Source: Diabrotica undecimpunctata (Eukaryota > Arthropoda > Insecta > Coleoptera > Chrysomelidae). Taken from it: a DNA stretch of 64,000 bases. The stretch lies in contig NC_092803.1 in the NCBI RefSeq assembly GCF_040954645.1, forward strand, positions 68,172,427 through 68,236,426, read 5' to 3'. Positions 33,050-43,169 of the stretch are shown here, piece after piece; within the stretch, counting starts at the first letter, position 1, and each line of letters opens with the position of its first letter. The notes beneath the pieces are model-generated. The model was not told where the DNA came from and did no database searches. It saw only the letters and a list, made by a program, of their open reading frames with translations. Both the position numbers and the translations under genes were made by a program.

Positions 33050-33535
33050 TCTCATACGTACTTAAAAATAAAAATATACCTCAAAGATTGCGAACCAAAG
33101 TGTTTAATTCCTGTATCCTACCTGTACTTACATATGGAGCTCATACCTTTACATTCACTAAAATAAACATGGAGAAGATCAGAAAAACTTAGAGAGCTAT
33201 GGAACGACAGATGCTGGGTATCTCACTCAAAGACCATAAAACCAATGAAGACATTCGTAGTAGAACAAAAGTAAAAGATGCTATCGAGCAGGCAGCTAAA
33301 TTGAAATGAAAATGGGCTGGACATAACGAACGTCTTAAGGATGGCCGATGGAATAAAGAAATCGGGAATTGGCGGCCATATGAAAACGCCACGAGGAAGA
33401 CCGCAAATGCGCTGGAGCGACGATATTAAAAGAACTGCAGGACCAGTGTGGAAACGTCTTACAAACAACAGAAATGATATCGAGAATTAGGAGAGGCCTA
33501 TATTCGGCAATCCGAATAGAGAGAAGGGTTTAAAA
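33050..33535 (+). pseudogene. LINE reverse transcriptase C-terminal tail
   Basis: Plus-strand remnant of a LINE tail: YVLKNKNIPQRLRTKVFNSC, ILPVLTYGAHTFTFTK, RAMERQMLGISLKDHKTNED, IRSRTKVKDAIEQAAKLK, a stop, KWAGHNERLKDGRWNKEI, then in another frame RGRPQMRWSDDIKRTAGP and a last block LGEAYIR-like. This order (TKVFNxCxLPVLTYG, QRAMERxMLGxSLxD, IRxRTKVxD, KWxWAGHxxR, WxxKI) defines a frequent insect LINE clade. No catalytic box is left and frameshifts and stops are present. The long-TIR element 33573-34595 starts a few tens of bases downstream. Confidence 0.82.
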
Positions 33536-34147
33536 AAAAAACGGGTGTGGCAGTCCGGTGGGACTGCCGGTAGAAGTTATACTTCTATACACGCGTTCGC
33601 CGTTAAAAATTTATATAGGAGTCAATCTGCACAATCATTACATATGTAATGCTATAGGTAAGAGAGAGCAGAAAGAGAAAAAGAATTAGTTATATAGGTA
33701 TATGGTGCATCGTTTGCTGTATATAAACATTTGACCTGTAATAGTAGTATAGTAAATGAAGGATTGTATCAATATTTTAATGAAAATATATATTTTTTTA
33801 TATGTATAAAAGGAGTTGAATGCAAAAAAAAATTTTACACATACTCTGCAGTAAAATTCATTGTTTATTTTGTTTTTAATATAAAAATTACAATACAATA
33901 AATACACTGCAACATAATTCAATATAATAATACAATACAAATTAAAATGTAATATTCATAAGTATTTAAAACTGCCAATATAGATTTAACGTACTTTACG
34001 AAGATAAAAATAAAAAACCAACAACTCGGATTATGTTGTAAATTTTCATTTTATTTTAAAATTTATGTTTTTTGCGTATATTACATATATTTAATAAGAT
34101 TAACGAGAGGTTTTAAAATATTTCAAAAATAAAAAAGGAAATTCATA

Positions 34148-34221
34148 ATTGGGATTCGAACTCACAACCACCAGCGTATGAACCAAACACGTAAAAGATT
34201 TGCCAATTAGACATGACACTA
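34148..34221 (-). tRNA. tRNA-like sequence (SINE head or tRNA pseudogene)
   Basis: The minus strand has a good RNA polymerase III B box, gagttcgaatccc (34151-34163), and upstream a D-arm-like taattggcaaa. Between them cgtgt and atacg form a 5-bp anticodon-type stem around the 7-base loop ttggttc, placing GGT (Thr) at the anticodon position. The acceptor stem does not close convincingly and position 37 is not a purine, so a functional tRNA is unlikely. It is best read as a tRNA-derived SINE head or a decayed tRNA trapped inside the long-TIR element. Confidence 0.4.
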
Positions 34222-34356
34222 ACGGATTTCAAAATTGACAGTTCTCGGTAAAACAGTGATTATTTTGAAATACAAAAGCCTAAAATAATTATAAACGTTT
34301 AATTTTAAATAATACAAAACATATCACATAAATAATAATATTAATACATATTATAT

Positions 34357-34363
<7 letters not shown>

Positions 34364-34423
<60 letters not shown>
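34364..34423. repeat. (TA)n microsatellite
   Basis: An uninterrupted TA run inside the long-TIR element, beside its right arm. Confidence 0.95.
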
Positions 34424-34430
<7 letters not shown>

Positions 34431-34639
34431 ATATATAATACAAAAGGAACATTTTTATTCTCGAGAGAGGAAGAGAGAGAGAGAAAATATATCTTCTGTC
34501 TCTCTCTTGCTCATTATCTTACATATGTAATGGTTTCACAGATTCACTCTCATGCAAATTTCCAACGCCGACCGTGCGTATAGAAGTATAACTTCAAAAA
34601 TTTTCAATATAACGCTCCGGAGAGGAATGCTTCGATGTT

Positions 34640-35062
34640 ATATTTTCTTCACCCTTTTGTATGGGGTTGAGGTCTAGACACTGAAATAATCCAACATTAA
34701 AAACCTGGAAGCATTCGAAATGTGGTGTTACTGCCGTATTCTGAAAATGTAATGGATGGATCGCAAAATAAACGCATAAGTTCTTGAATAACTAGCAAAA
34801 CAATGCGAAGTTTTAAATTACATAAAGATTAGGAAGTTAGAATACTTGGAGTCAGAGATGAAAAATACGAACTATTAATGAATATAATGCAAGGAAAAAT
34901 CAAAGGTAGAAGAAGCGTAGGAAGACGTAAAATCTCGTGGCTACGTAATTTCTGTGAATGGTTTGGGTGCAGTTCAATTGAACTATTCAGGCACGTAACC
35001 AACAAAATTATAATTGCCAGAATGATTTCCAATCTCCGATAGGAGCGGAACTTAAAGAAGAA
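34640..35062 (+). pseudogene. LINE family A C-terminal tail
   Basis: Plus-strand family A copy. It opens YFLHPFVWG, corresponding to the FSTLFYGME region of the 17 kb copy, and continues AFEMWCYCRILKM, NEKYELLMNIMQGKIKGRRS, VGRRKISWLRNFCEWFGCSS, IELFRHVTNKIIIARMISNL and R, ending in ttaaagaagaaga, a GAA-type tail near 35051-35066. There are stops and frame changes in the first half. It starts just right of the long-TIR element. The next family A copy, 35340-35535, lies on the opposite strand 275 bp away. Confidence 0.8.
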
Positions 35063-35339
35063 GAGATACATGGCGATCTTGTATTCTCTTGATTTTTTCA
35101 TAGTGATCATGCGATTCGACAAAATGATGAAGGGATGGAATATATTGGCTTACTATGAGGATATAACAGAAGAGGAATGAATATCTCATGCGGGATAATG
35201 TGATGATCTGTCTATACATACTGAAACAAGATATAAGGCAGTGGAAGGGGCAATTGGAGGATATGTCCAAAAATTCATAATCTAAGGCACAATAGATAGA
35301 CATATAGATAGAATCAAAATATAAATATTGTATGGTGTA

Positions 35340-35535
35340 GAGACAGAAGCTACTTCTGCTTTTTCAAATTCCATCTTCTATCGGAGGTTGGAAATCATCA
35401 TGGCTATGTGGACCCTGTTGACTGCCGCTCTAAATAGTTCAACACTACTGCATTCAAACCACTCCCTTAAGTTCTTAAGCCACGATATTCTTCGTCTTCC
35501 CACATTTCGCTTTCCTCGATTTTTGCCTTGCATAA
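35340..35535 (-). pseudogene. LINE family A C-terminal tail, short
   Basis: Minus-strand short family A copy. The complementary plus-strand text (ccatcttctatcggaggttg, then gaaatcatcatggctat) matches the IAMMIxNLRR ending, and upstream blocks give LRNLREW-like and GRRRxS-like readings in the minus frame. It is about 200 bp, truncated at both its 5' end and partly at the 3' tail. Together with 34640-35062 it forms a head-to-head inverted pair of the same family. Confidence 0.72.
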
Positions 35536-35539
35536 TAAA

Positions 35540-36860
35540 TTAAACATTATAAAACAGAATAAATCTTGTATAAAACTGAAGCTACTGGAAGCAGATAAAA
35601 CAAAATAAGAGCAATACATAAAGATATCCTTGAAATTGTTACGGACTTTTAGGGACGAACCATGAGACGAAAATGCCTTTGGCTATAGTTTTCTTAATTG
35701 ATTTTAGATATTTAATTATGTTGGCTATTTAATTAAGTTGATTATTATGGATCTATCTCTACTCGGATCTACTTTGGATCTACACGCTATTGTAAAATTA
35801 ATGAAGTTCGAGAGTTTAAAAGTCCAATGAAGGAGTCCAATTTTTAAGAAAACTAACATGATCGTAAGCATTATAATATAATAATGTCTATAAGTGTTCA
35901 TTTGTAGTTGAAATTCAGATAATTATGTACTAATTTCAAAGAGAAAATCAAGCCATGAAGATGAGTCAGCGTGTCAATTATAAGCAAACAAAAAACAACG
36001 CATTATCTAAAACTAAATTTTTGCGAATCATTTTTTTATACAAACCGGAATTGATAAGCAAAACGTTATCAATGATTAGAACTAAAATTGACAATGAATT
36101 TGATTACCTAATAACACGTGTTGACTTTACAAACAATACTTCAGAAAAGATTAAGATTGGCATATTTGTAGAAAAATTTGATAATAATAACCACACGCAC
36201 AGCGCATAAAAATAACTGAAACAATATAAAACATAATTAGGTTCAGAAGCCACCCAACAAAGAAGTCCATGTATACACTTTTTGGTATTGAGAGAGGGAG
36301 AGTAAACTACAATTGTTGTAAAACATCAAGTTATTAATATTAATTGATTTTTAGTTTTCACCACTATTGGCTAGAATCTTATGTGACACACTGTACTTCT
36401 TGCCTATAACATAACATTTGTCTCATAAGTGCCTTATAAGGACGTTGGGTTATAACCACTGACGCTGCCTGTCGACCGTTTTAGATAAAAATTGGTTTCA
36501 GTAAAAATAATTAATCGCAGATGAGCAGTGCGATGCAGAGGAGTATGTGTTCTCAAGTTGCTAGCAGAATGTGCGGTACGCTATCTCTCTTCGTCTCCAA
36601 AATGCAGTGAAAAGTGCATTAGTTTTCTCAATATTTGCGCGCCATTAAAACATCGGTATAAATAATGAACAATGTTGTAAAACAAACTCTTTTATTCGTA
36701 ATAGTTGTTGTGTAAATATTCTCTTGTTATTAAATGTGTAGTATCGATCGATTACTCTTTATTTTTCTCTAAATACTTTTTTACTTAATCAGTAGACCCA
36801 TTTGTACCTTTCGGTGTTGGGCCGTTTAAAATACAATTCATTACATTACAATATTGACAG
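35540..36860. other. no gene recognised; possible LTR-like block
   Basis: AT-rich. The stretch about 36385-36790 has a TATA-like tataaataat and features loosely resembling a retrotransposon LTR, but no TG...CA termini or primer site could be fixed, so I leave it unassigned. Confidence 0.3.
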
Positions 36861-36895
36861 TCTTCTGAGGTGTCATAGCTCTTAACGAACTTTCT

Positions 36896-37865
36896 TCATT
36901 CCTTCCTATTGGATGCCATCTGTGTTGCTTCCTGCCAAGTCTTACCCTTACTCTGCAGTATCTGCGAGATGTCACTGTTCCATTCTTTAATGGGTCTTCC
37001 TCTTCTGTTCTTCCCTATTGGTTTGGCGTCCCACACTCTTTTAACTTGTCCATTATTGTCCATCCGGGTTAGATGTCCGAACCATGCCAATTTTTTCTCT
37101 TTGATTGACTCGAGTATCGGTTTGATTTTGAGTCTTTCTCTTATTTCTTCATTTCTGATTCTATCAGTTCTTTTTACTCCTATCGTTCTTCTGAGATATT
37201 TCATCTCTGCTGCCTGAATTCTGCTCTGATGTCTTTTGTTTAATATCCAATTTTCTGCTCCATATGTCACTGTAGGTCTATATATTGTTTTGTATATTGT
37301 CATCTTGGTCTTTGTTGATATTTCTTTGTTATTAAGGAATCCTCTATTTAGTGCTTGGAATAGTTTTCCTGTGTTTTCCATTCTGTTGTTAAGATCATCC
37401 TCGATGTCTCCTTTGTTGTTGATTACTGTTCCTAAGTATTTGTATGAATTTATCTGTATTATTTTTTGTTGGTCTATCATTACTTCTATTTGATCTTCCG
37501 TCCCTTGTTTCCTTGATATTTTCGTTATTTGAGTCTTCTCTTTGTTTACGTTTAAGCTGTATTTGCTTGCTTCTAGGTTCCATTTCTCTAAGTTGTATTT
37601 CAGTTTTTCTGCAGTTTCCGCAATTAATACTATGTCGTCTGCAAATATACACATCTCAGCATTTATCATTTGCATTCTGTTCCAACCGATGCAGTATTTC
37701 TTGAATGTTTTCTTACATTCTTTCACTATCTCATCTATTACATTTATGAATAGTACTGGGCTGAGACTTCCCCTTGTCTAACTCCTTGGGTTGTTTCAAA
37801 TGGTTCTGACTGTATATTTAACATTCTTACTGTATTTGTTGTTTTCATGTATATACTCTAAATAC
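36896..37865 (-). pseudogene. LINE family C reverse transcriptase, C-terminal half
   Basis: The longest intact stretch of reverse transcriptase in the window: 276 codons (37726-36896) without a stop. It carries MINAEMCIFADDIVLIAETA (the FADD catalytic box), NVNKEKTQITKISR, YKYLGTVINNKGDIEDDLNN, TIYKTIYRPTVTYGAENWIL, AAEMKYLRRTIGVKRTDRIR, KKLAWFGHLTRMDNN and NRRGRPIKEWNSDISQILQS, KGKTWQEATQMASNRKE before the stop. Upstream (37865-37730) the RT block FETTQGVRQGEVS is separated by a 1-nt frameshift from PVLFINVIDEIVKEC. Endonuclease and finger regions are gone, so it is 5'-truncated. It is less decayed than most LINE copies here. An A-rich 3' tail was not clearly seen. Confidence 0.9.
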
Positions 37866-37899
37866 AACCCGATAAAACCATACACATAAAGAATTATCG

Positions 37900-38600
37900 T
37901 CGTCAGTCTGCTTACGTATATCGAACGAATATCTTTAAGAGTTCCATGGTCCTAAAATATTTGGTACTGTACCCTCTGGGGAAAGGAATTCAATAAGCTT
38001 TCCCCCAACAATTGGTGGAGATTACGGCAAAGTTCCATCACCAATTATATGTGCAAAAATCTTGCTTACAAAGTAGACAAAATATTTTGCTTTTTGTATT
38101 GGCAGACATACTTCGGATCAGTTGATTGATTAGCGATATGAGATGAAGGTATTACGAATATCCGGAAATACTTTCCATTTTTAATACAACAAAAAGAACT
38201 TTAACTCAATTCCTTCAAGAATATCTAATTCTCAGCACAATTTCTGACCGCAAAATACGCAACTCCTTAATATTTTCTAGGACTGTTGGACAAATTTAAA
38301 TACTGAAACACGACTGACGCGTTTGACGTTTCTTTAATTATAATATAAGTAGCTGTCCCGCCAAACTTTCTACCGCCTTAAAATTAAATAATGTATCAAA
38401 GTTCAATAAGCTCCTCTTTCGAGTCTGTACAGAAATCTCTGGGTAATGAAATGAATCCGGTCGAGGTGTCAATGGCGATTTTACATTTCCCCATATCTAA
38501 CAACTCATTGGCGCATCCATGGGGGGTTTGGTGTTTAAACCCCCCCCCCCCCCCCAGGGATGGAGGTAGCATAAAAAAAATTCGGTTCCCAACCAAAACT
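37900..38600 (-). pseudogene. Helitron helicase fragment, second copy
   Basis: Minus-strand remnant. The clearest block (38390-38510) reads ELLDMGKCKIAIDTSTGFIS and LPRDFCTDSKEELIEL, which parallels the LLGIETSTGFTTLPSDFCFF and KEELI of the fragment at 6440-7310. A weaker block near 37975-38075 (FAHIIGDGTLP, then KLIEFLSPEG) may belong to the same helicase. Frames are broken and the Walker and GDFxQ motifs are absent. A poly-C run at 38539-38556 interrupts the right side. Confidence 0.65.
38539..38556 (+). repeat. poly-C run
   Basis: About 18 consecutive C on the plus strand, the only such tract in this AT-rich window. It is likely to be length-variable. Confidence 0.9.
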
Positions 38601-38629
38601 ATGCTGGTCTGTTAATATTCATCAAATTT

Positions 38630-38835
38630 AAGATTTGATTTTATTAAATTTTATTTTATTCCATTTTATTTTACTTTATTTCATTTTTTTCTAATTTATT
38701 TTATATTATTTTAATTTAATTTTATTGTATTTTATTTTATTGTATTCTATTTTGTTTTATTTTATATTATTTTATTTCAATTTTGTTTTATTTTTTTTTG
38801 TATTTTATTCTACTTTATTCCATTTTATTAAAATA
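38630..38835. repeat. TTTTATT-type simple repeat
   Basis: A 200-bp stretch made of irregular ATTTT/TTTTA units. It is low complexity with no coding potential. Confidence 0.85.
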
Positions 38836-38839
38836 CATG

Positions 38840-39740
38840 TAGATGTATATAATCCAGAAGGAAGATTAGAAAAAAATTAGAACTCATGATAAGTAATGGG
38901 GTCCAAACGACAGATAGATCACTAACTGATAGATGGTTATTTCTACACTATTTATGAGAAAGTAAGTAACGTCTGGCGGCCCTGGGATCTCGGACTAATA
39001 GCTTAGATGACGGAATGCAAATATTTTTTGCAATAGATGAGATGTTACAACATAAGTTGTATTTTTTCGACACACTTATTCCAAGTACATACTAAATTAG
39101 GAATTTTTATTGTAAATAAAAAAAAGTTAATGACAGAATTAGATGAAAATCTCTTAGCACCTTGATAGCATTCGCAGATTTGTGGGCATTATCCGGATGG
39201 AAAATTACTTTATTGCAGTATTAATTATACTTACAGTCGAGTGAATAAGGTCTGATAACATTTTTCTCAGCCCTAGGAATTAGACGAAAAATGTCAGCAG
39301 CATCACCCTGTAAGCCGTAGTCAATAAAAACAGCTTTTTTTCTTCTTTAAAATGATTGGCCGTCGCAATAGCTTTAAATTGTCATAAGTTAAACGGACCA
39401 AGAAGATAAATCAAACGATTCTTTCTTTATCCATTCTACCTTCACTATTGGACTTGATCTACTGCGTCTATCAGTTAGTGATATATTTGTCGTTTGGACT
39501 CCATTGCTTATAATGAGTTCTAATTGCGTGATTTTTTTCTAATCTTCCTTCTACATATATATCTATTTAAGGAATCTTCTTCATTCGCTTCCAAAGTTTC
39601 TTTGATAATTTTAGAAGCTATGAATGTCTCGTTTAACTTTTTGGAGGTTTTTTAATGATTTCTGAAGTTTCGTTAAATCTCTTATCGGTCTTTTTCGAAA
39701 CTTCATCGATGTTGCTAGATATTTTATTGATTTTCTAGAC
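38840..39740. other. no gene recognised
   Basis: AT-rich sequence between the Helitron fragment and the LOA-like LINE. No supported feature. Confidence 0.4.
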
Positions 39741-39743
39741 ATT

Positions 39744-40990
39744 TCATCGATTTTTCTCATGCTTGCCTAACCGGAATTGAAATATTTCTGTGTCTTCTCC
39801 ATTTCTTATTCCATGAAAGGCATCTATGCTAAACTGGTCGTTCTTTAGCCAGTTGGCTCCAGTCACGAATAAGTCCCATTCCAGGATTCTGAAACTCTGT
39901 ACCAGATTATATAAGTCTAGAAGATGGGTACCATATGTTTTTTGAGTTAGTCGATAGTCTCCGTGTGTTTGCTGCCTGCGATCTAATGATTCGAAGTCAT
40001 GCAAGATATGGTTGAATGTTTCAGATCCTCTGTCTCCATAAAACAGTCTCATTGTAACCAGATGTCCTTTGACTGGCGCATGTCCTGTAAGAAAGTTTGT
40101 TAGGACTCTGAGCTGATTCCTGATTGTTATGTCCTGACCTAACCGTTATCTTGCTCAGGTTTTCTCGCAGTCTAAAATATCCCATTCTCGCCTCCCTTCT
40201 CATAACTGTGTGTAAAGTAAGCAGAAAGTCTAATATTATCCCAAGATACTTTACTTTACTCACCAAATTCAGATGTGTACCTATTATTTATTCTTAGCAG
40301 ACCCAATTACTGTAAATTCTTACTTCCGGTAAATTTCATGATTTTGGACTTCGGTGTGTTATGTTAAGCCTTGCATTTGAAGGCCATTTTGTAGCTAGTC
40401 AGAGGATGTGCATTATATCTTTGGCGGTTTCATTAAATTTGCCGTGGGCTAAGATGACGTTGCGTATATCACACGAGTCCTCAGTATGCAGTCGTCAGCT
40501 TGCTTCTTCTATTTTTTTTTAGACGAATATCCCCTGTGATTGCTTCGTACCAGGTGTTTAGAAATGACCCCTCTATATCGAGAAATACATCCTACCTCAT
40601 CTCTTGGTTTTCTAGAACGTACTCCACTATCTGTAGAAACTTCCGCTCGATACTAATGTATTAGACACCCAATACACTATCCTCAATGTGCCTATCGACC
40701 AGTTTTTCCATAGTCTTCTGTACGAACGACATCAGACTTATTGGCCTTATGATCCTCCATGATTTTCGTATGTTCTGTTCTTCAGTCCTAAGGTAGTCTG
40801 TAGTATCATACATAATTTTTTCTACAAGAGTCATTTCCCTTCTGTAGAAGTCTTGGATAAATCCGTTCCGGACCCGTTGATTTATATGGCTTAACTGAGT
40901 TTATTGTCCATTTGATTTTGTCATGGTTCATCACTTCTTTTGACACATGCCTGTTTTCTTTAGTCATGGTATCCAGTCAAGTGTGATGCC
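39744..40990 (-). pseudogene. LOA/R1-like LINE, RNase H region deleted
   Basis: Minus-strand non-LTR retrotransposon remnant. From the right it reads VMNHDKIKWTINSVKPYKST, GPERIYPRLLQKGND, RPISLMSFVQKTMEKLVDRH, IEDSVLGV and the RT motif-A block VFLDIEGSFLNTWYEAI. Near 40200-40260 is VKYLGIILDFLLT. The reading then jumps to the C-terminal tail NFLTGHAPVKGHLVTMRLFY, SETFNHILHDFESLDRRQ (39990-40100). The intervening RNase H domain expected for this clade is missing, and the FADD box was not readable. Numerous stops and frameshifts make it an old copy. PYKSxGPxxIYPxLLQK is the block I rely on for the clade assignment. Confidence 0.75.
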
Positions 40991-40999
40991 ATTTATCTA

Positions 41000-42550
41000 G
41001 TGGTATCAGTTTTGTTTTAGACTCAGGAAAGTGCACTCTGGGTACACTTTCTTACCAAAAGAAGTCAGGTGATGACACCTGAGTGTGGTCACCTACTACT
41101 TTTTTTCCTTCCTATATCTAAATCCGAAGTTTCCTGTTAAATTATCTGTTACCTTTCTCAACATTATCATTACCATCACCCGTTATTATTGTGATATCTC
41201 TTAGTCTGGTCAGTTTTAATGACGTCTTGATTTTTTCATAGACTGGATCTACTTCTTGGTCTTCTTTATTAGATTTCAGTGCCTGTACCTGTAAAATATT
41301 TATTGTTCCGATGTTTGTATTTAGTTGTATTGATATAGCGCAATACGTGCAGAAAATGTAGGACATCTCTAGAAACAGATTTGCCTCTCATTTTACCTAC
41401 TTCTTTTCGATGTTCAGAGTCTTGTTTATCGGAAAAATATATTGTATTACCTCTAATATAGCATCTTCTACTGTGTGTCCAATGATTATATGAATATGAA
41501 TATTCGTACGTACTGGTTTGGTGAAATATTTCAATTTAAGAAGATTGAAAGGTTCAATTTATAACGAGTGCGTTCCTCTAAAAGATACGAAAATATCTTG
41601 AAATACTTTTATATTTATCTAATAATTGTTTAAGACCTACTGCGATCAGAAACATTTTCCTAATTTTGCAATAAATTGTATTCGTCCTTGCAACTGTTTT
41701 TATCGATTATGTTTATAAAAGTTTTGTTGACTCTTTAAAAACGGCGTGAACTCGTCCCCAATCGTCAAAAAAAAAAAACAAAATCAAACATAGAAATAAT
41801 GAATTTCCAGGTTGTTTGAGTCGAATGACGTCCCCGCGACGTCACTTACAGACGTAAACAGACAGTTATAATGCGTTTGTATAGTAATTAATATTTTATG
41901 TTAATGGAAATAATTACAGGAACTCATTTACTTATTCATGGTCGCACCAAACAGATTCTTTATTTAAAAAGTCTTAAAAGGAAGTTCTGTTTCAAGGAAA
42001 AAAGTTATTTTATACATTACCTACCATTGCTTATTTACAACTTAAATTTTAATCTTTAAAGGCACATAACAATATTATTCATTAATTAAAAACATTATGT
42101 GTATGTATAGGTATAACGCTTGTCTTAATAATTGTCTTTTCACTTAAATATTGACAGAAATGGCGCATGTAGAGAACGTTCCCCAGTTCCCCCATTGTTG
42201 GTGTGCCATCTGTTAATGAAAAAACAGAAATCTTACCTCTTATTTTTGTTATGTATATGTCCGCTGTTATCTTGTTCTATTTTTTTCTTTTATTTGTAGT
42301 TACTGTTTATTTATTATCATTCTTTTCGTTCGTTATTCTTCCTTCTATTTAATTTTTATTACGATGGTCTTATAGAATGTACTTTTCATGTTCATTGGGA
42401 TTTTTCTATCGCACAACACACCATCCGCTTCCTTTAATTTGTTCTATCATATAACTCTACTATAAAATTTTCCATCTATTTCGTCCATCCTTCTCTAGAT
42501 ATTCTGTTTCTTTTTTAAATTTAGGATCATAAGGGTCAAGATTAGCTCTA
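41000..42550. other. no gene recognised
   Basis: Mixed AT-rich sequence. The segment at 41025-41065 (gtgcactctgggtacacttt) resembles 44112-44150, pointing to a shared degraded repeat. No gene was found. Confidence 0.35.
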
Positions 42551-42554
42551 ATTT

Positions 42555-43025
42555 CCTTAAAACAACAAGAGATGCCATCTTGGAATATTCCTGCTACCTG
42601 TTTTATCAATAATGAAAATAAATATGGACTTATCACTGAGTCCTAATGCAATCATACTTACACATGAAATCTATCGATCTTTCCTACATTTTTCCAAACA
42701 CTAGTTGTTACTCTATCATATTTATATATCAGAATTTTCACATACTTATTTTGAACTCTTGCTTTTTTTTCGGTCTCCATCACAGAACCTCTCGAGGTAC
42801 ATCATCATGTGCTTTCTCAAGATTAAAACCCATTGTTGTCCTGCTTTCTTTCTTGTCAGGCTTTACAACTTACGTCTAATATAGCACTCAATCTTGTACG
42901 ATCTTGCACTTCCATTTTCCATTGTTGTACCCCAATTCTAGATAAATCGGCTTAACATCATCCTTTCATCTTTTTTGGGACGGCCTACTGATCTTCTACA
43001 GTCTGGTCTCTCAACAAACACTGTC
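42555..43025 (-). pseudogene. two abutting LINE fragments (tail, then RT)
   Basis: Two pieces lie head to tail on the minus strand. First (43025-42865) is a C-terminal tail, DCRRSVGRPKKR then, with a frame change, GVQQWKMEVQDRTRLSAILD. Next (42860-42560) is an RT core fragment: NLEKAHDDVPREVL (motif A region with the usual YD changed to HD), VQNKYVKILIYKYDRVTTSV, then SVISPYLFSLLIKQVAG (the LSPYLFxLxxD block). A tail upstream of an RT core is the wrong order for one element, so two insertions or a rearrangement joined them. Both are decayed. Confidence 0.7.
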
Positions 43026-43135
43026 TTTAACACTCTGACGTATTTTAAATCCGGTTATTGTTTTTTTATTAAAATCGGCCACTGTTTGAGCTACAAGCGT
43101 ATATAACTGTTAATATAACTCTGTACCAAGTTTCA

Positions 43136-43165
43136 ATCCAGCAGCCAATACCTTGGCTGCTGGAT
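43136..43165. repeat. perfect 13-bp hairpin
   Basis: atccagcagccaa (43136-43148) is followed by the loop tacc and its exact reverse complement (43153-43165). It is the tightest perfect short hairpin I saw outside the (TA)n tracts. It might be a small structured RNA or the tip of a palindromic insertion; no flanking coding was found. Confidence 0.8.
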
Positions 43166-43169
43166 AAAA

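Larger units (their letters stand above)
33573..34595. mobile_element. 1-kb element with about 120-bp terminal inverted repeats
   Basis: The left arm, about 33573-33690, starts gaagttatacttctatac. The right arm, about 34475-34595, is its reverse complement at the tip (18 of 18 bases) and remains alignable for about 120 bp through cattacatatgtaa and a GA-rich block. The tip itself contains the palindrome gaagttatacttc. The interior is AT-rich with a (TA)n run and a minus-strand tRNA-like sequence (34148-34221), and no transposase is readable. I could not settle a target duplication. It looks like a non-autonomous DNA transposon with long TIRs. Confidence 0.7.

Noticed and set aside
36385..36790. 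Possible LTR
   Set aside because: A TATA-like box is present but I could not fix TG...CA termini, a primer site or a polypurine tract.
36909..37704. Plus-strand open frames of 79-102 codons rich in Leu/Ser/Phe
   Set aside because: They are antisense to the well-supported minus-strand RT and resemble membrane proteins only through composition.
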